Shown one piece after another: positions 18,089 to 26,375 of a stretch of DNA of 64,000 nt (its first letter is position 1; every line of letters starts with the position of its first letter). Under the pieces are notes generated by a model, which worked only from the letters and a program-made list of their open reading frames with translations, was not told where the DNA came from and did no database searches. Made by a program: the position numbers and the translations under genes. This stretch comes from Hyphomonadaceae bacterium BRH_c29 (GTDB lineage: Bacteria > Pseudomonadota > Alphaproteobacteria > Caulobacterales > Hyphomonadaceae), in assembly GCA_000961695.1 (NCBI GenBank), contig LADW01000089.1, positions 62,001-126,000 on the forward strand, in the 5' to 3' direction.

Positions 18089-18135
18089 CTACCCCAGCGA
18101 CAACCGCTCACAAATCCGTCCGGCGGCCGCCTGCT

Positions 18136-18723
18136 TCAGTCGAACTCCACGCCTTTTGCCTTGAGGGCCTGTTCCAGCGCGTCCATTTCGGCGCGGGCGC
18201 TCGCTTCGGCGCTGTCAAAGTCTTCCGGGGCGAGGCCGCTGCGGCGGATGAGCAGGGCGTAGCAGGTCTCGTTGGCGGTGCCGATTCCCCAGGCCGTCAT
18301 GCTGATCCAGGCAGAGAGCACACCCTTGTCGCGGTCTGCTGACAGCTGGCGCTGCGTCTTGCCCACATCGAACACGTCGTAACGCATCAGTTTCGAGTAA
18401 TGGCCGCCGAACGTCTTCACATTATTGTTCACCCGAACCCTGTCAGGAAGGAACTCGCACTTCTCGCGCGTGGAAAAGATGCGCTTGAACGGCCCATCAT
18501 CGTCGGCATCGTAAGTGGCCGCTGCCAACACGTCATCGGGCATCAGCTGTCTGGGGGGCGCTTGCGGGGCCGCGGCGGCCTGTGCCGCGCACATCGCCTC
18601 CACCTCTGCCTTGTCATAGCCGGCCTTGGCCAGTTCGATCCGCTGGTCCACCGTGCACGGCTCTGCCGATGCAGCCAACGCCCCCACCATCAGGGCTGCG
18701 CCCAGGAACAGAACCTGTCTCAT
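18136..18723 (-). CDS. Secreted hypothetical protein
   Basis: The N-terminus MRQVLFLGAALMVGALAASAEPC is a signal peptide with likely cleavage at ASA, so the 195-residue product is periplasmic. It contains an Ala/Pro-rich stretch (AAQAAAAPQAPPRQ) around residues 45-60 and then a compact domain with Cys residues in REKCEFLP and NETCYALL that could form a disulphide. No known family recognised. It lies just right of the low-GC islet and has normal high GC. Confidence 0.65.
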   Translation of the reverse strand: MRQVLFLGAALMVGALAASAEPCTVDQRIELAKAGYDKAEVEAMCAAQAAAAPQAPPRQLMPDDVLAAATYDADDDGPFKRIFSTREKCEFLPDRVRVNNNVKTFGGHYSKLMRYDVFDVGKTQRQLSADRDKGVLSAWISMTAWGIGTANETCYALLIRRSGLAPEDFDSAEASARAEMDALEQALKAKGVEFD

Positions 18724-18812
18724 CTTTCCCCCCTCATCTCATGGCCTGCCAGCTAATAATGCGCCGCGGCATGCCGCAACCCACTTTTTGATGCCGGTCG
18801 AAAAACCGGCCC

Positions 18813-19574
18813 TCAGGCGACCGAGACAATCCGCACCACGTCGCCCCTGGCCTTCACCGCGCGGTTCTTGCCGGCATATTTGGCTTCGTAGAGGGCGTGG
18901 TCGGCGCGGCTGAGCTGGGTGGAGAGGTTTTCCCCGCTCTGGCCGACGCACCAGCCGAGGCTGATCGTGACGTCGAGACTGGCCGGGCGGCGGCGCGCCG
19001 TCTCGCGCACCAGCGCTTCGAACCAGATGCGCGCAGCCGTTTCGCTGGCGAACAGGCCGGCCAGCGCAAACTCTTCCCCGCCAAGGCGCGCGACGGTCAC
19101 GCCTTCGGGCGCAAAGTCCTGCAGCGCGCTCGACAGGCTTTTCAGGACCAGATCGCCTGTCTCATGGCCCAGCGTGTCGTTGATACGCTTGAAATTGTCG
19201 ATGTCGGCAATTGCGCAGACAAATACATCGGTGCTGCAGCGCGGCCTGGCCAGCAACTCCCCGGCGCGGGCGAAGAAGGCGCGCCGGTTGGGCAGGCCCG
19301 TCAGCTCGTCATGATTTGCCAGATATTCGTTCCGGTCAGCCAGGCGCCGTACTTTCAGGTGCGCACGCTGAATGCCGATGCTGCACGCGGGCGAGATCAG
19401 CAAAGGCAGGCCGATGGCGCTGATATAGATATCCCGAACGGTGATGACCGGATCGACTTGCAACCAGATCCAGACCGGCAGAAATGCCAGCACGGTTGCG
19501 GCAAGGGTCACCGTCGACGTCGTCCGGACGGCCTTCCAGGCATGTTTGGATAGTTGCAATTTGATATTCCCCAT
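18813..19574 (-). CDS. Membrane diguanylate cyclase
   Basis: Two transmembrane helices (about residues 20-40 and 48-68) precede a GGDEF domain starting at [13 protein letters not shown]. The signature GGEEF is intact at residues 165-169, with [20 protein letters not shown] upstream, so it should make c-di-GMP from GTP. No RxxD inhibitory site is visible at the usual position. 253 residues from Met 19574; an in-frame TTG at 19619 would add 15 residues. It separates hisA and the islet from hisF, and is divergent from hisF. Confidence 0.85.
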   Translation of the reverse strand: MGNIKLQLSKHAWKAVRTTSTVTLAATVLAFLPVWIWLQVDPVITVRDIYISAIGLPLLISPACSIGIQRAHLKVRRLADRNEYLANHDELTGLPNRRAFFARAGELLARPRCSTDVFVCAIADIDNFKRINDTLGHETGDLVLKSLSSALQDFAPEGVTVARLGGEEFALAGLFASETAARIWFEALVRETARRRPASLDVTISLGWCVGQSGENLSTQLSRADHALYEAKYAGKNRAVKARGDVVRIVSVA

Positions 19575-19657
19575 CTCCGCCCCGTATGCCGGATCGTCCT
19601 TAAATCGAGACGCACGCAATCGGTGAAATTTGATCGATCCGGGGAATTGGGCCGATT

Positions 19658-19700
19658 TATACGGTGCTTACACGGTGTTTATATGGTGTTTTATACGGTG
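19658..19700. repeat. Phased 11-bp tandem repeat upstream of hisF
   Basis: Four near-copies of TATACGGTGTT occur in a row: TATACGGTGCT, TACACGGTGTT, TATATGGTGTT and TATACGGTG, with GGTG cores at 19663, 19674, 19685 and 19697 (steps of 11, 11 and 12 bp). The period is close to one helical turn, so the cores face one side of the DNA. It lies 84 bp after the start of the divergent diguanylate cyclase gene and about 58 bp before the hisF -10 box. Confidence 0.6.
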
Positions 19701-19757
19701 CGCGGGGCCGGGTGCGGGCGCTGGAGCGGCGGCTGCTTCCCCTCTCCCGCTTTCCCC

Positions 19758-19772
19758 GCTAAAGCCAGTCCC
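19758..19772 (+). promoter_or_regulatory. Predicted -10 element, leaderless hisF
   Basis: GCTAAAGC (19758-19765) matches 7 of 8 positions of GCTANAWC and ends exactly 7 nt before the hisF ATG, the same geometry as at hisB and hisH. No Shine-Dalgarno and no clear -35 box. Confidence 0.42.
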
Positions 19773-20534
19773 ATGACCCTCAAGACCCGCATCATCCCCT
19801 GCCTCGACGTGAAAGACGGACGCACCGTGAAAGGTGTGAACTTCGTCGACCTGAAAGACGCAGGCGACCCCGTCGCGCTCGCAAAAGCCTATGACTTACA
19901 AGGCGCTGACGAGCTCTGCTTCCTCGACATCACCGCCAGCCATGAAGGCCGGGGCACCCTGCTGGACATCGTCTCGGCCACCGCAGAACAATGCTTCATG
20001 CCCCTCACCGTCGGCGGCGGCGTGCGCAGCGCAGACGATCTCGTCGCCCTCCTCCGGGCCGGCGCCGACAAGGTCGCGATCAATTCCGCCGCGGTCGCAG
20101 ACCCCTCAGTCATTGCGAATTGCGCCGCAAAAGCGGGCCGTCAGGCGGTTGTCGTTGCGATAGACGCGCGCCGCGTGGGCGACCACTGGGAGATCTTCAC
20201 CCATGGCGGCCGCCAGGAAACCGGCATCAACGCGGTCGCCTTCGCGAAAGAAGCCGAGGCCCGCGGCGCCGGGGAAATCCTGCTGACCAGCATGGACCGG
20301 GACGGCACAAAATCCGGCTACGACATTAAATTACTCAAGGCTGTCACCTCAGCAGTGAACATCCCCGTCGTCGCCAGCGGCGGCGCAGGCAGCGTGAACG
20401 ATATGCCCGCCGCCGTTCTGGAAGGCGGCGCGACAGCCGTGCTGGCCGCCTCCATCTTCCATTTCGGCGAAGCCACCGTCGCCGACGCGCGCAAGGCCCT
20501 GGCAGACGCCGGCGCGCCCGTCCGTCCGTTCTAA
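19773..20534 (+). CDS. hisF: Imidazole glycerol phosphate synthase, cyclase subunit
   Basis: TIM-barrel synthase of 253 residues that closes the imidazole ring using ammonia from HisH. It opens [21 protein letters not shown] with the first catalytic Asp in [17 protein letters not shown] and VVASGGAGS are the phosphate loops and [14 protein letters not shown] carries the second catalytic Asp. ATG 19773 fits the family start exactly. It is alone in its transcription unit, followed by a palindromic element. Confidence 0.97.
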   Translation: MTLKTRIIPCLDVKDGRTVKGVNFVDLKDAGDPVALAKAYDLQGADELCFLDITASHEGRGTLLDIVSATAEQCFMPLTVGGGVRSADDLVALLRAGADKVAINSAAVADPSVIANCAAKAGRQAVVVAIDARRVGDHWEIFTHGGRQETGINAVAFAKEAEARGAGEILLTSMDRDGTKSGYDIKLLKAVTSAVNIPVVASGGAGSVNDMPAAVLEGGATAVLAASIFHFGEATVADARKALADAGAPVRPF

Positions 20535-20535
20535 A

Positions 20536-20590
20536 CCCCTCTCCCTCTGGGAGAGGAGGGACCCGCGCCCATAGGGCGTGGGAGGTGAGG
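20536..20590. repeat. REP-like double palindrome / bidirectional terminator
   Basis: CCTCTCCC-TCT-GGGAGAGG (20538-20556) is a perfect 8-bp hairpin, followed by CGCCC-ATA-GGGCG and a GGGAGGTGAGGG end that resembles the start in reverse. This looks like a repeated extragenic palindrome placed between convergent genes hisF and the enoyl-CoA hydratase. There is no T-tract, so it is not a textbook terminator. Confidence 0.5.
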
Positions 20591-20592
20591 GC

Positions 20593-21408
20593 CTACTCCG
20601 CAAACACCGGCTTGCGCTTCTGCATCGAGGCCATCACCGCTTCCATCTGGTTCGGTGTGCGGATGACTTTCAGCTGTTCGGTGCTTTCCAACATCAACAG
20701 GTCTGTGTCGTTGAGGTCCGCCATCGCATTGCAGAGGCGCTTGGACCCGCGCACCGCCGCCGGATGCTTGTCGGCGATGATCCGCGCCAGCGCCAGCGCA
20801 TCCGCATGCGGCGTGTCGGAAAGGTGTGTCGCAAAGCCCATCGCGTGGGCCTCACGGCCGTTGAACTCCCGGTTCGTATAGGTCAGCTCCCGGATCACAT
20901 CGTCACGCGCATTGCCGCGCCACAGCGGGAAGCCGGCCATGTCCGGCACCAGTCCCCATTTCATCTCCATGATCGCACAGCGCGTGTCCGGGTGGATGAA
21001 GCGTACGTCCGCGCCGGAGAGAATCTGGAAACCGCCGCCAAACGCCACGCCGTGGGCTGCAGCAATCACGGGCACTTCCAGCTTGCGCCAGCCCCAGGCG
21101 ACGTATTGGGCGAGGTTCGCTTCCCCGTGGGTTCGCGTGCCCAGATCCCCGGTCACGCCGCCCTTCTTTTCCCCGTCTCCAGCCGCAGCATTGGCCGCCA
21201 TGGCGGTCAGGTCCAGCCCCGCACAGAAGGCCCGGCCCTCGCCGGACAACACGACGACGCGCAGGCCTTTCGTGGCGCCCAGTTCCTCGATCGTGTCGGC
21301 AAGCGCCTTGAACATGGCATTGTCCAGCGCGTTCATCTTGTCGGTCCGCACCATGCGCACATCGGCGATACCGTCTTCGAGATGCGTAATCGTCACCCGG
21401 TCGTTCAT
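20593..21408 (-). CDS. Crotonase/enoyl-CoA hydratase family protein
   Basis: 271 residues with the crotonase fold: KMNALDNAMF, GRAFCAGLDL (first oxyanion loop) and VAFGGGFQILSGADVRF (second oxyanion loop). The acidic residues in AIMEMKWGLVPDMAG correspond to the Glu and Asp positions of this superfamily, so it is probably an active hydratase or isomerase. The exact acyl-CoA substrate cannot be read from the sequence. It is a single gene between hisF and hisE, further splitting the his group. Confidence 0.87.
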   Translation of the reverse strand: MNDRVTITHLEDGIADVRMVRTDKMNALDNAMFKALADTIEELGATKGLRVVVLSGEGRAFCAGLDLTAMAANAAAGDGEKKGGVTGDLGTRTHGEANLAQYVAWGWRKLEVPVIAAAHGVAFGGGFQILSGADVRFIHPDTRCAIMEMKWGLVPDMAGFPLWRGNARDDVIRELTYTNREFNGREAHAMGFATHLSDTPHADALALARIIADKHPAAVRGSKRLCNAMADLNDTDLLMLESTEQLKVIRTPNQMEAVMASMQKRKPVFAE

Positions 21409-21505
21409 CAGGAATCCTCCTCGTTTGAGGTAAAAGTGACGCGCCCCGCGCCCGCGTCAAGCTGGCAGGCTTCCTCCCCTCGCGGAAGGAGGCTATGGAG
21501 GCGGC

Positions 21506-21853
21506 ATGTCTATTCTAGGATCTGCCGACCGCCTCGCCGAAGCCCTCGCCCATCTGGGCATGACCATTGATACGCGCGCCGAAACGGGCGATGCGAGCTC
21601 GTCCTGGACGGCGAAACTGCTCTCCAAAGGCGTCGATGCCTGCGCCGACAAGGCAGAAGAAGAGGCCGGCGAGTTCATCCAGGCCCTGCGCGAAGAAAGC
21701 AATGACCGCGTCGCCAGCGAAGCCGCAGACATGCTCTACCATGCCCTCGTGGCCCTCCGCGTGCGCGGCGTCAGCCTCGACGATGTGGCCATGGCACTGG
21801 AGAAGCGGCAAGGCACGAGCGGGATTGCCGAGAAAGCCAGCCGGAAGAGCTGA
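21506..21853 (+). CDS. hisE: Phosphoribosyl-ATP pyrophosphatase
   Basis: Hydrolyses PR-ATP to PR-AMP, second step of histidine synthesis. This is the stand-alone HisE of 115 residues. The MazG-like metal motif is AEEEAGEFIQAL followed by EAADMLYHALVALRVRGVSL, as in HisE proteins. A GGAGG site lies 6 nt upstream. Convergent with the GNAT gene at 21857, with only 3 bp between stops. Confidence 0.95.
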   Translation: MSILGSADRLAEALAHLGMTIDTRAETGDASSSWTAKLLSKGVDACADKAEEEAGEFIQALREESNDRVASEAADMLYHALVALRVRGVSLDDVAMALEKRQGTSGIAEKASRKS

Positions 21854-21856
21854 GCC

Positions 21857-22345
21857 CTACAGCGCCCGCTCCAGATAGATCACTTCCTTCTCGCCCGGCA
21901 CAAAAGCCCGGCTACCGACCTCAACAAAGCCGAGCCGCTTGTGAAAGCGCAGCGAGCCCGGATTGGGCGGTAGGCGGTTCACTTCGCAGCCTATGGAGGC
22001 ATAGCGCCCGGCGCAGGCCGCGAAGGCGGCTTCGTAAAGCGCCTCGCCCACGCGCTGCCCGCGCGCCCGGTCACATACGGCGATCCGGTCGACATAGTTG
22101 AGGTTGCCGCCCCTCGCCTCGAACCAGCGCAGGTTCCCACTCGGATAGGCCGCTGTACCGGGCGGAACGAGCGTCAGGAAGCCAACCGGCTGGCTGTCTT
22201 CATCCGCGGCCACGAAACATTGCGAGAGGCTGATCCAGCGCTCCAGCGACTCTATCGTTTCCGTGCTGACGCCCGGCACGCCCTGCTGGTTGATCGCGTG
22301 AAGCCACATCAGGTCATCGCGCGCATAGGCACGAATGGAAATCAC
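21857..22345 (-). CDS. GNAT family N-acetyltransferase
   Basis: 162 residues, opening ISIRAYARDDLMWLHAINQQ, with central strand NYVDRIAVCDRARGQRVGEALY containing the acetyl-CoA-binding Q/R-x-x-G-x-A-like loop RARGQRVG, and the terminal RFHKRLGFVEVGSR segment. Substrate unknown. Its start overlaps the stop of the DUF6065 gene by 4 nt, so the two form an operon. Confidence 0.83.
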   Translation of the reverse strand: MISIRAYARDDLMWLHAINQQGVPGVSTETIESLERWISLSQCFVAADEDSQPVGFLTLVPPGTAAYPSGNLRWFEARGGNLNYVDRIAVCDRARGQRVGEALYEAAFAACAGRYASIGCEVNRLPPNPGSLRFHKRLGFVEVGSRAFVPGEKEVIYLERAL

Positions 22346-23079
22346 GAGACCTCTTTCGGCGGCTGCAGCCGGCGCTTGGTCTGATGGCTTTCGGCCTTGT
22401 CGCCTGTCGGCTTCTCGCCGCGCATATAGTGGCGCTGCCAGCGTTCCTTCATGGCGCTCTCTTCTCCGCCCGCGAGGCGTTTGTTGAAGTCAGCCCGGCT
22501 CTCGGTCCAGGCATTGTATTCCTTCACCAGCGCCTCGTTGGAACGCAGCAATTTGCGCTCCGGCTGGATCTCTTCCAGCTTCTTGTGCTCCATCAAAGTG
22601 ATGAAGGCGAAGGGTTCCCCCTTCTCGAAGACCACGCTGCCCTTGCGGGTCATCTGCCAGTTCATCGTGAACGGGAATGGCAGCCAGTCTGTCTCGACAA
22701 GGCCCGTCAGCGGATAGATGCCATCCTTCGGCCAATTCGGCGGCCCGGTGACCCAGACGCCCCAGCCGGGCGGGGTGCGAAACAGGTGGCCGGTATGGAA
22801 GGTGACGATACCGCGCGCGAAATGCGCCCCGGCAAAGCTTTCAATGGCCTTCGGATCCCCGCGGGTGAGCAGGCGGATGTCCTCGTTGCGGGGGCCACCA
22901 TTCCACTCGATCTTGATGTCCATCGGGGCCAGCAATTCCCACCCCGTGGAATTGGCCATGGTCAGCGGGAGGCAGCGATAGGGATGCCGGTCTGTGAAGG
23001 CATCCATCCAGTCGCGGTTTGAGCGCGCCGGCACCAGATCGGGCGCGACATCATAGATCTTGTAACAATCAAGGAACAT
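22342..23079 (-). CDS. DUF6065-like protein
   Basis: 245 residues from MFLDCYKIYDVAPDLVPA. The segment PYRCLPLTMANSTGWELLAPMDIKIEWNGG is characteristic of DUF6065-type proteins (family name from memory). Other marked features are the motif TFHTGHLFRTPPGWGVWVTGPPN and a basic C-terminus. Function unknown; relatives turn up near natural-product and oxygenase genes. No membrane segment or signal. Downstream GNAT is translationally coupled. Confidence 0.65.
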   Translation of the reverse strand: MFLDCYKIYDVAPDLVPARSNRDWMDAFTDRHPYRCLPLTMANSTGWELLAPMDIKIEWNGGPRNEDIRLLTRGDPKAIESFAGAHFARGIVTFHTGHLFRTPPGWGVWVTGPPNWPKDGIYPLTGLVETDWLPFPFTMNWQMTRKGSVVFEKGEPFAFITLMEHKKLEEIQPERKLLRSNEALVKEYNAWTESRADFNKRLAGGEESAMKERWQRHYMRGEKPTGDKAESHQTKRRLQPPKEVS

Positions 23080-23129
23080 GGAAGGCTCGCGGCTTGACGA
23101 AGAGCTCAAGTCTTGGCCCAAAGGGGCCC

Positions 23130-23636
23130 ATGACGGCAACCCCCGACGATCTGTTCGCTTATCTTGATGCGCTGGGCATTGCCTACCAGACCCGCTGGCA
23201 TGAGGCCGTCTTCACGGTTGACCAGGGCACAGAGCTGAAGGCCGCAATGCCCGGCGGGCATACCAAGAATTTATTCCTGAGGGACAAGGACGACACGATC
23301 ATTCTGATCGCTGCCGAGGCCCATTCCCGGCTTAGGCTGAACCATCTGCACCGCCTGATAGATACCAAGCGCCTGTCATTCGGATCGCCAGACCTGATGG
23401 AAGAGATTCTCGGCGTGACGCCCGGCTCGGTGACGGCATTCGCCCTGATGAATGACACACAGGGGCGCGTCCGTTTTCTGGTCGATGCAGCACTGATGGA
23501 ACACAACCCCGTCAACTTCCATCCGCTGACCAATACCGGCACGACCGCGATATCCCGCGCAGATTTCGAGGCTTTCGTCCGCGCCACGGGGCATGGGTTC
23601 GAAGTCATCGACTTCACGCAACTGCTGACCGAATGA
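23130..23636 (+). CDS. Prolyl-tRNA editing protein (YbaK/ProX-type deacylase)
   Basis: A free-standing INS-superfamily domain of 168 residues that probably clears Ala-tRNAPro or another mischarged tRNA. It opens TPDDLFAYLDALGIAYQTRWHEAVFTV and carries GGHTKNLFLRDKDD (the conserved Lys loop), then GVTPGSVTAFALMND, all typical of PrdX/ProXp-ala. An AAGGGG ribosome site precedes ATG 23130. Single gene followed by a strong hairpin. Confidence 0.87.
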   Translation: MTATPDDLFAYLDALGIAYQTRWHEAVFTVDQGTELKAAMPGGHTKNLFLRDKDDTIILIAAEAHSRLRLNHLHRLIDTKRLSFGSPDLMEEILGVTPGSVTAFALMNDTQGRVRFLVDAALMEHNPVNFHPLTNTGTTAISRADFEAFVRATGHGFEVIDFTQLLTE

Positions 23637-23638
23637 AA

Positions 23639-23664
23639 AAGGGCCACCCCGAAGAGCGGCCCTT
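23639..23664. terminator. Bidirectional terminator
   Basis: AAGGGCC and GGCCCTT form a perfect 7-bp stem around a 12-nt loop, between the convergent ProX and TonB-dependent receptor genes. An A-run on the left and TTCC on the right suit termination in both directions. Confidence 0.7.
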
Positions 23665-23688
23665 CCCTGTTCTGTCGCGCTCTAACCC

Positions 23689-26202
23689 CTATTCAAAGGC
23701 ATAGGTGAAGCGCACACCAGTCGTGCGCGGCGCGCCGACATAGGTGTAGTAGGTGCGCTCATAGACCGGGCCGCCATCATCATCGGTGAGGACCTGGTTG
23801 AACAGCGACGTGCCGACAACGCCGGTCTCGTAGTATTCGTCGAACAGGTTGTTGACGTAGAGCGTCGCCTGCCACTTGCCCGCATCATAGACTGCCGACG
23901 CATTGGCCACGCCGTAAGAGTCCAGTGTCAGCCCGTCGCCGCGGCCACCCGTGCGGGACAGGACATCCCCCTGCCAGGCATAGCCGCCATTGAAGGTCAG
24001 CTCATTGCCATTTGCGAGGCCCATGACATAGGTGCCGAAGATCGAGAACTGGTCTTCCGGCGAACCCGGCAAGCGGTCGCCATCCTGACCGTCCAGAAGG
24101 ACGCTGCCAAAGCCCGGCGGCGAAATCGTGCCGACAAGACCCGGCGCCAGCGCCGTCAGCGAGGCCTCGGAATGGCTGTAGCTGCCGCGCACCGAGAAGG
24201 CATCGTTCACCAGCCAGTTGCCGTTGATTTCGATCCCTTTGGACTCGGCGCCGTCCGCATTCACCCTGATCGGGAGAGACGCGTTGATGGTGGCCGAAGA
24301 GAGCTGCGGATCCGTCCACTCGATATAGTAGATCGCCGCATTCAGCGTAATCCGGCCATCGTTCAGCGTCGATTTGAAACCAAGCTCGTAGTTCTTGGTC
24401 TTGTCCGGCAGGTATTGGGTTTCATCCCGCGTTGAGATGTCACCCGCATTAGGTCCGTACTGCTGACCGGGCACAAGGGCACAAGCGCCCTGTTGATTGT
24501 CGGCCGGATCATAGGCCGGACACACGCCAATGCCGTTTGAGTTACCGATCCGGTAGCCCTCAGACACCGTGAAATAGGTCAGAAGATCGTCGGAGACCTT
24601 GTAGGATGTATTGAACTTGAACAGCGTACCATTGTCGGACTGCGATGTGCGTTCAGTGCCATTCGGGCTGCCGGCGGCAAAGTCCGATTTCAGGCTGTCT
24701 TCCATCGCACTGATGCCAACCGTCTGGAGATAGTCCGGGAAGGCATCAAACAGCGGGAAGTCGACATCGCTAAAGGATTCAAGATCGTACTTGTAGTAGC
24801 GCCCACCGACCGTGACGCTCCACTTGTCGGTGATATCGTAGCCGATCTCACCATAGAGGGCCGATTCCTTCAGCTTGGAATAGAACTGGGAATAGTATTC
24901 CAGATCATCCGGTCGGTCGAAACCGACATAGGCGGCATAGCCCGGCGTGTATTCCGCTGAAGAGGATGTCACGTCCTGGTCATTGTAGAATGCACCAACG
25001 ATCCAGTTGAGCGGACCCTCTGTCTGCGACACCAGCCGCAGTTCTTCATTGAACGTGTTCGCCCGGGTTTTCTCGTGCGTATAGGCCGTGAAAGTCGGGA
25101 AGGCCTCATAGCTGTATTCCAGCGAAATCAGCAGATCCGTCTGGTCACGCTGACCATTGTCGTCGAACCGGGAATAGCCGGTCGCAGACGTCAGTTCCGC
25201 AAAGCCGAGGTCTGCCGTCAGCTCCAACGCGAGCAGCTGGTTCGTGATCTCGTTCGGCTCTTCGACCCGCTTGGCCAGCTCATAGTCTCCGGCTGGCACG
25301 GTGGACCGCCGGCTGGAGCCCTGACGGCCCCCGATCTTGGCCTTCTGATAATAATACGTCGCCGTACCATCGAGCCAGGACATCGGCTCCCAACGTGCGG
25401 CCAGGCGGCCCGACGTAGTTTTCTCACTGTTGGCGTCGGAGATGCGGTGAACGTTCGCTTTCACATCCGCCGGATCCGAAAAGTCCGGATCTGCGTCCGT
25501 CACACCGATTTCATTGACGACATAGGGATAGTCGATGAAGCCGGAATCATCGTCCAGATCGAGCGACCCGCGGATCGCCAGATTGGACAGGATGGTCTTG
25601 TTGAAGGTGAAACCGCCCTTGTAGCTGAGGCTGTCGGCCTCCGAATACTGATAGGCCTCCGCGCGCACATCGAGCGTGTCCCCATCGAATTTGGGTTTCG
25701 CGGGGATGTAGCGGATCGCGCCGCCCAGCGTGCCGGCACCGTAAAGCGTGCCCTGCGGCCCGAGCAGGACCTCAACACGCTCAAGGTCGTTCAGCTTCAG
25801 GTCCACATAAAGCGGAATCTCGCCAACGTAGGTGGCAACCGTGCCACCCCCATCATTGTTGCCATCGCCCGAGCCGAGCCCGTCGGCATTGAGGCCGCGC
25901 ACGATGATCGGGTTGCCCTGACGGCCGCCGCGATCGACGACGTTGATGCCCGGCACATAGGCCAGCACGTCGGAAAGCTCGTCAAAGCCCTGCTCCTCGA
26001 TCTGGGAGCCGCCGACGGCAGCAATGTTCAAAGGAATGTCCTGAACACTTTCGGCCCGGCGCGTGGCGGTCACGGTGATGGTTTGTGCACGCAGCTCATC
26101 GCTGGCTGGCGTGGTGGTATCGGAATCCTGCGCGGCAGCGGCAAAGGCAAGGCTGCCTGCCAGCGCAACCAGGCTCACATGTTTCTTGAGTGAATTTTTC
26201 AT
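23689..26202 (-). CDS. TonB-dependent outer-membrane receptor
   Basis: 837 residues. The signal peptide is MKNSLKKHVSLVALAGSLAF with cleavage after AAA. The plug domain follows, with QTITVTATRRAESVQDIPLNIAAVGG as TonB-box region and ELSDVLAYVPGINVVDRGGRQGNPIIVRGL, then a long beta-barrel of alternating aromatic strands. The C-terminus ends VRFTYAFE, close to the usual terminal Phe pattern. Substrate unknown; the divergent TPR-sulfotransferase gene suggests a sulphated or carbohydrate ligand, but that is weak inference. GGAG lies 8 nt before the ATG. Confidence 0.9.
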   Translation of the reverse strand: MKNSLKKHVSLVALAGSLAFAAAAQDSDTTTPASDELRAQTITVTATRRAESVQDIPLNIAAVGGSQIEEQGFDELSDVLAYVPGINVVDRGGRQGNPIIVRGLNADGLGSGDGNNDGGGTVATYVGEIPLYVDLKLNDLERVEVLLGPQGTLYGAGTLGGAIRYIPAKPKFDGDTLDVRAEAYQYSEADSLSYKGGFTFNKTILSNLAIRGSLDLDDDSGFIDYPYVVNEIGVTDADPDFSDPADVKANVHRISDANSEKTTSGRLAARWEPMSWLDGTATYYYQKAKIGGRQGSSRRSTVPAGDYELAKRVEEPNEITNQLLALELTADLGFAELTSATGYSRFDDNGQRDQTDLLISLEYSYEAFPTFTAYTHEKTRANTFNEELRLVSQTEGPLNWIVGAFYNDQDVTSSSAEYTPGYAAYVGFDRPDDLEYYSQFYSKLKESALYGEIGYDITDKWSVTVGGRYYKYDLESFSDVDFPLFDAFPDYLQTVGISAMEDSLKSDFAAGSPNGTERTSQSDNGTLFKFNTSYKVSDDLLTYFTVSEGYRIGNSNGIGVCPAYDPADNQQGACALVPGQQYGPNAGDISTRDETQYLPDKTKNYELGFKSTLNDGRITLNAAIYYIEWTDPQLSSATINASLPIRVNADGAESKGIEINGNWLVNDAFSVRGSYSHSEASLTALAPGLVGTISPPGFGSVLLDGQDGDRLPGSPEDQFSIFGTYVMGLANGNELTFNGGYAWQGDVLSRTGGRGDGLTLDSYGVANASAVYDAGKWQATLYVNNLFDEYYETGVVGTSLFNQVLTDDDGGPVYERTYYTYVGAPRTTGVRFTYAFE

Positions 26203-26228
26203 TATATGACTCCAGTTGTCCCACCTGA

Positions 26229-26251
26229 AGCGTTCAATAGGCTGGAACGCT
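26229..26251. promoter_or_regulatory. Inverted repeat upstream of the TonB receptor gene
   Basis: AGCGTTC and GAACGCT are a perfect 7-bp inverted repeat with a 9-nt centre, 27 bp before the receptor start. Arm and spacer lengths suit a dimeric repressor or an mRNA leader hairpin. Confidence 0.4.
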
Positions 26252-26375
26252 CCGCCTGCTGCAAGAGGTGTGATGCAACCGCTATTATTTTGAGCAAAGG
26301 CGGGGCAAAATGGTCACAGCAGTGCCTAATTAGCAGGCAGGCCGTGCTTCTTATTCAGGCAGGACTCCAATCGCT

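Noticed and set aside
16597-18135. The low-GC islet as a prophage or integrative element
   Set aside because: No integrase, transposase, structural phage genes, tRNA target or flanking direct repeats were seen; it is at most a small acquired module.
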